Source: Arthrobacter sp. ERGS1:01 (GTDB taxonomy: Bacteria; Actinomycetota; Actinomycetes; Actinomycetales; Micrococcaceae). From it: DNA of 64,000 nucleotides. This document shows, piece after piece, positions 63,789-64,000 of this stretch. Each line of letters opens with the position of its first letter. Positions within the stretch are counted from its first letter, which is position 1. Where the stretch lies: the NCBI RefSeq assembly GCF_001281315.1, contig NZ_CP012479.1:3658001-3722000 (forward strand). Reading direction: 5' to 3'. The notes beneath the pieces are model-generated. The model had not been told where the DNA came from and ran no database searches. It saw nothing but the letters and a program-made list of their open reading frames with translations. The position numbers and the translations under genes were made by a program.

Positions 63789-64000
63789 ATGAGCAATCGG
63801 GTCGATGACCCCGGGAGCCGGGGTGGCAACACCACAGCGGATGTGGCGGCGATCCTCTCTGCGATTGTCCTTCCCTCGATTGAACGCTTCACCTCAGACA
63901 GTCCGCTTCTGGCCGGCTTGCCGCCCTACACACCCTGCCCCGCACCAACTCCCGAGCCCTTGTCACGCGCCCTGGTGGCCCGCAGCGTGTACGACGACGC
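63789..64000 (+). CDS. Unknown protein, 3' partial at window edge
   Basis: Open frame from ATG 63789 to the window end, 70 complete codons, with no stop. It contains AAILSAIVLPSIERFTS and a Pro-rich stretch. GGAGG is only 1 nt from the ATG, so the exact start is uncertain. Upstream 63690-63788 is notably AT-rich for this window, with TTGACA at 63754-63759. Family not recognised. Confidence 0.45.
   Translation, partial: MSNRVDDPGSRGGNTTADVAAILSAIVLPSIERFTSDSPLLAGLPPYTPCPAPTPEPLSRALVARSVYDD

Overview
The window is 64 kb of visibly G+C-rich DNA with tightly packed genes, frequent GTG/TTG starts and many transcripts that appear to lack leaders. The gene content points to an actinobacterium of the Micrococcaceae, most like Arthrobacter in the broad sense: HspR with HAIR operators at dnaK, a SAM-IV riboswitch before metZ, an MrpA/B-fused antiporter operon, ECF thiamine-precursor transport under a TPP riboswitch, and LAxTG (class E) sortase substrates. 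This assignment is inferred from gene content. No phage, IS element, plasmid or CRISPR signature was seen; it reads as ordinary chromosome with some accessory insertions.

Layout. 0-9 kb: end of a cation/proton antiporter, a convergent DEAD-box helicase, trmB, a SWIM/SNF2 helicase, and an inserted-looking FN3 cell-wall protein flanked by a duplicated SNF2 3' end. 9-16 kb: a GH38-like glycosidase and the dnaK-grpE-dnaJ-hspR chaperone operon. 16-26 kb: small regulators and membrane proteins, an unusual P-loop kinase/PabB fusion, cardiolipin synthase, and PabC. PabB and PabC together complete p-aminobenzoate synthesis. 26-31 kb: SAM-IV riboswitch with DUF1737, rhodanese and metZ (methionine synthesis), an XRE-MurA fusion, and a LacI regulator. 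31-36 kb: a fructan/sucrose module (GH32 hydrolase plus three ABC transporter genes) with paired LacI-type operators. 36-43 kb: ykoE-ykoD-ykoC with TPP riboswitch, then a secreted GH84 hexosaminidase. 43-50 kb: the six-gene Mrp Na+/H+ antiporter operon. 50-64 kb: MFS transporter, dcd, a KhtTU-type K+/H+ antiporter pair, tRNA-Gly(CCC), a carboxyethylornithine-synthase-like dehydrogenase, a fatty-acid desaturase, two divergent regulator/exporter pairs (LysR/MFS and MarR/DHA2), panD, an SDR and an AEC carrier.

Themes. Ion and pH homeostasis is heavily represented (three antiporter systems and a TMEM175-like channel). Vitamin and cofactor supply recurs (pabB, pabC, panD, thiamine precursor uptake, SAM-sensing methionine genes). 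At least a dozen genes have a -10 hexamer only 6-9 nt before the start codon, implying leaderless mRNAs. Three C5 tracts each look one C short of giving the expected reading frame, so base-level errors may be present. Two places carry duplicated, decayed 3' ends of the upstream gene (SNF2 and pabB). Several intergenic regions hold long near-perfect palindromes and a dispersed repeat family.
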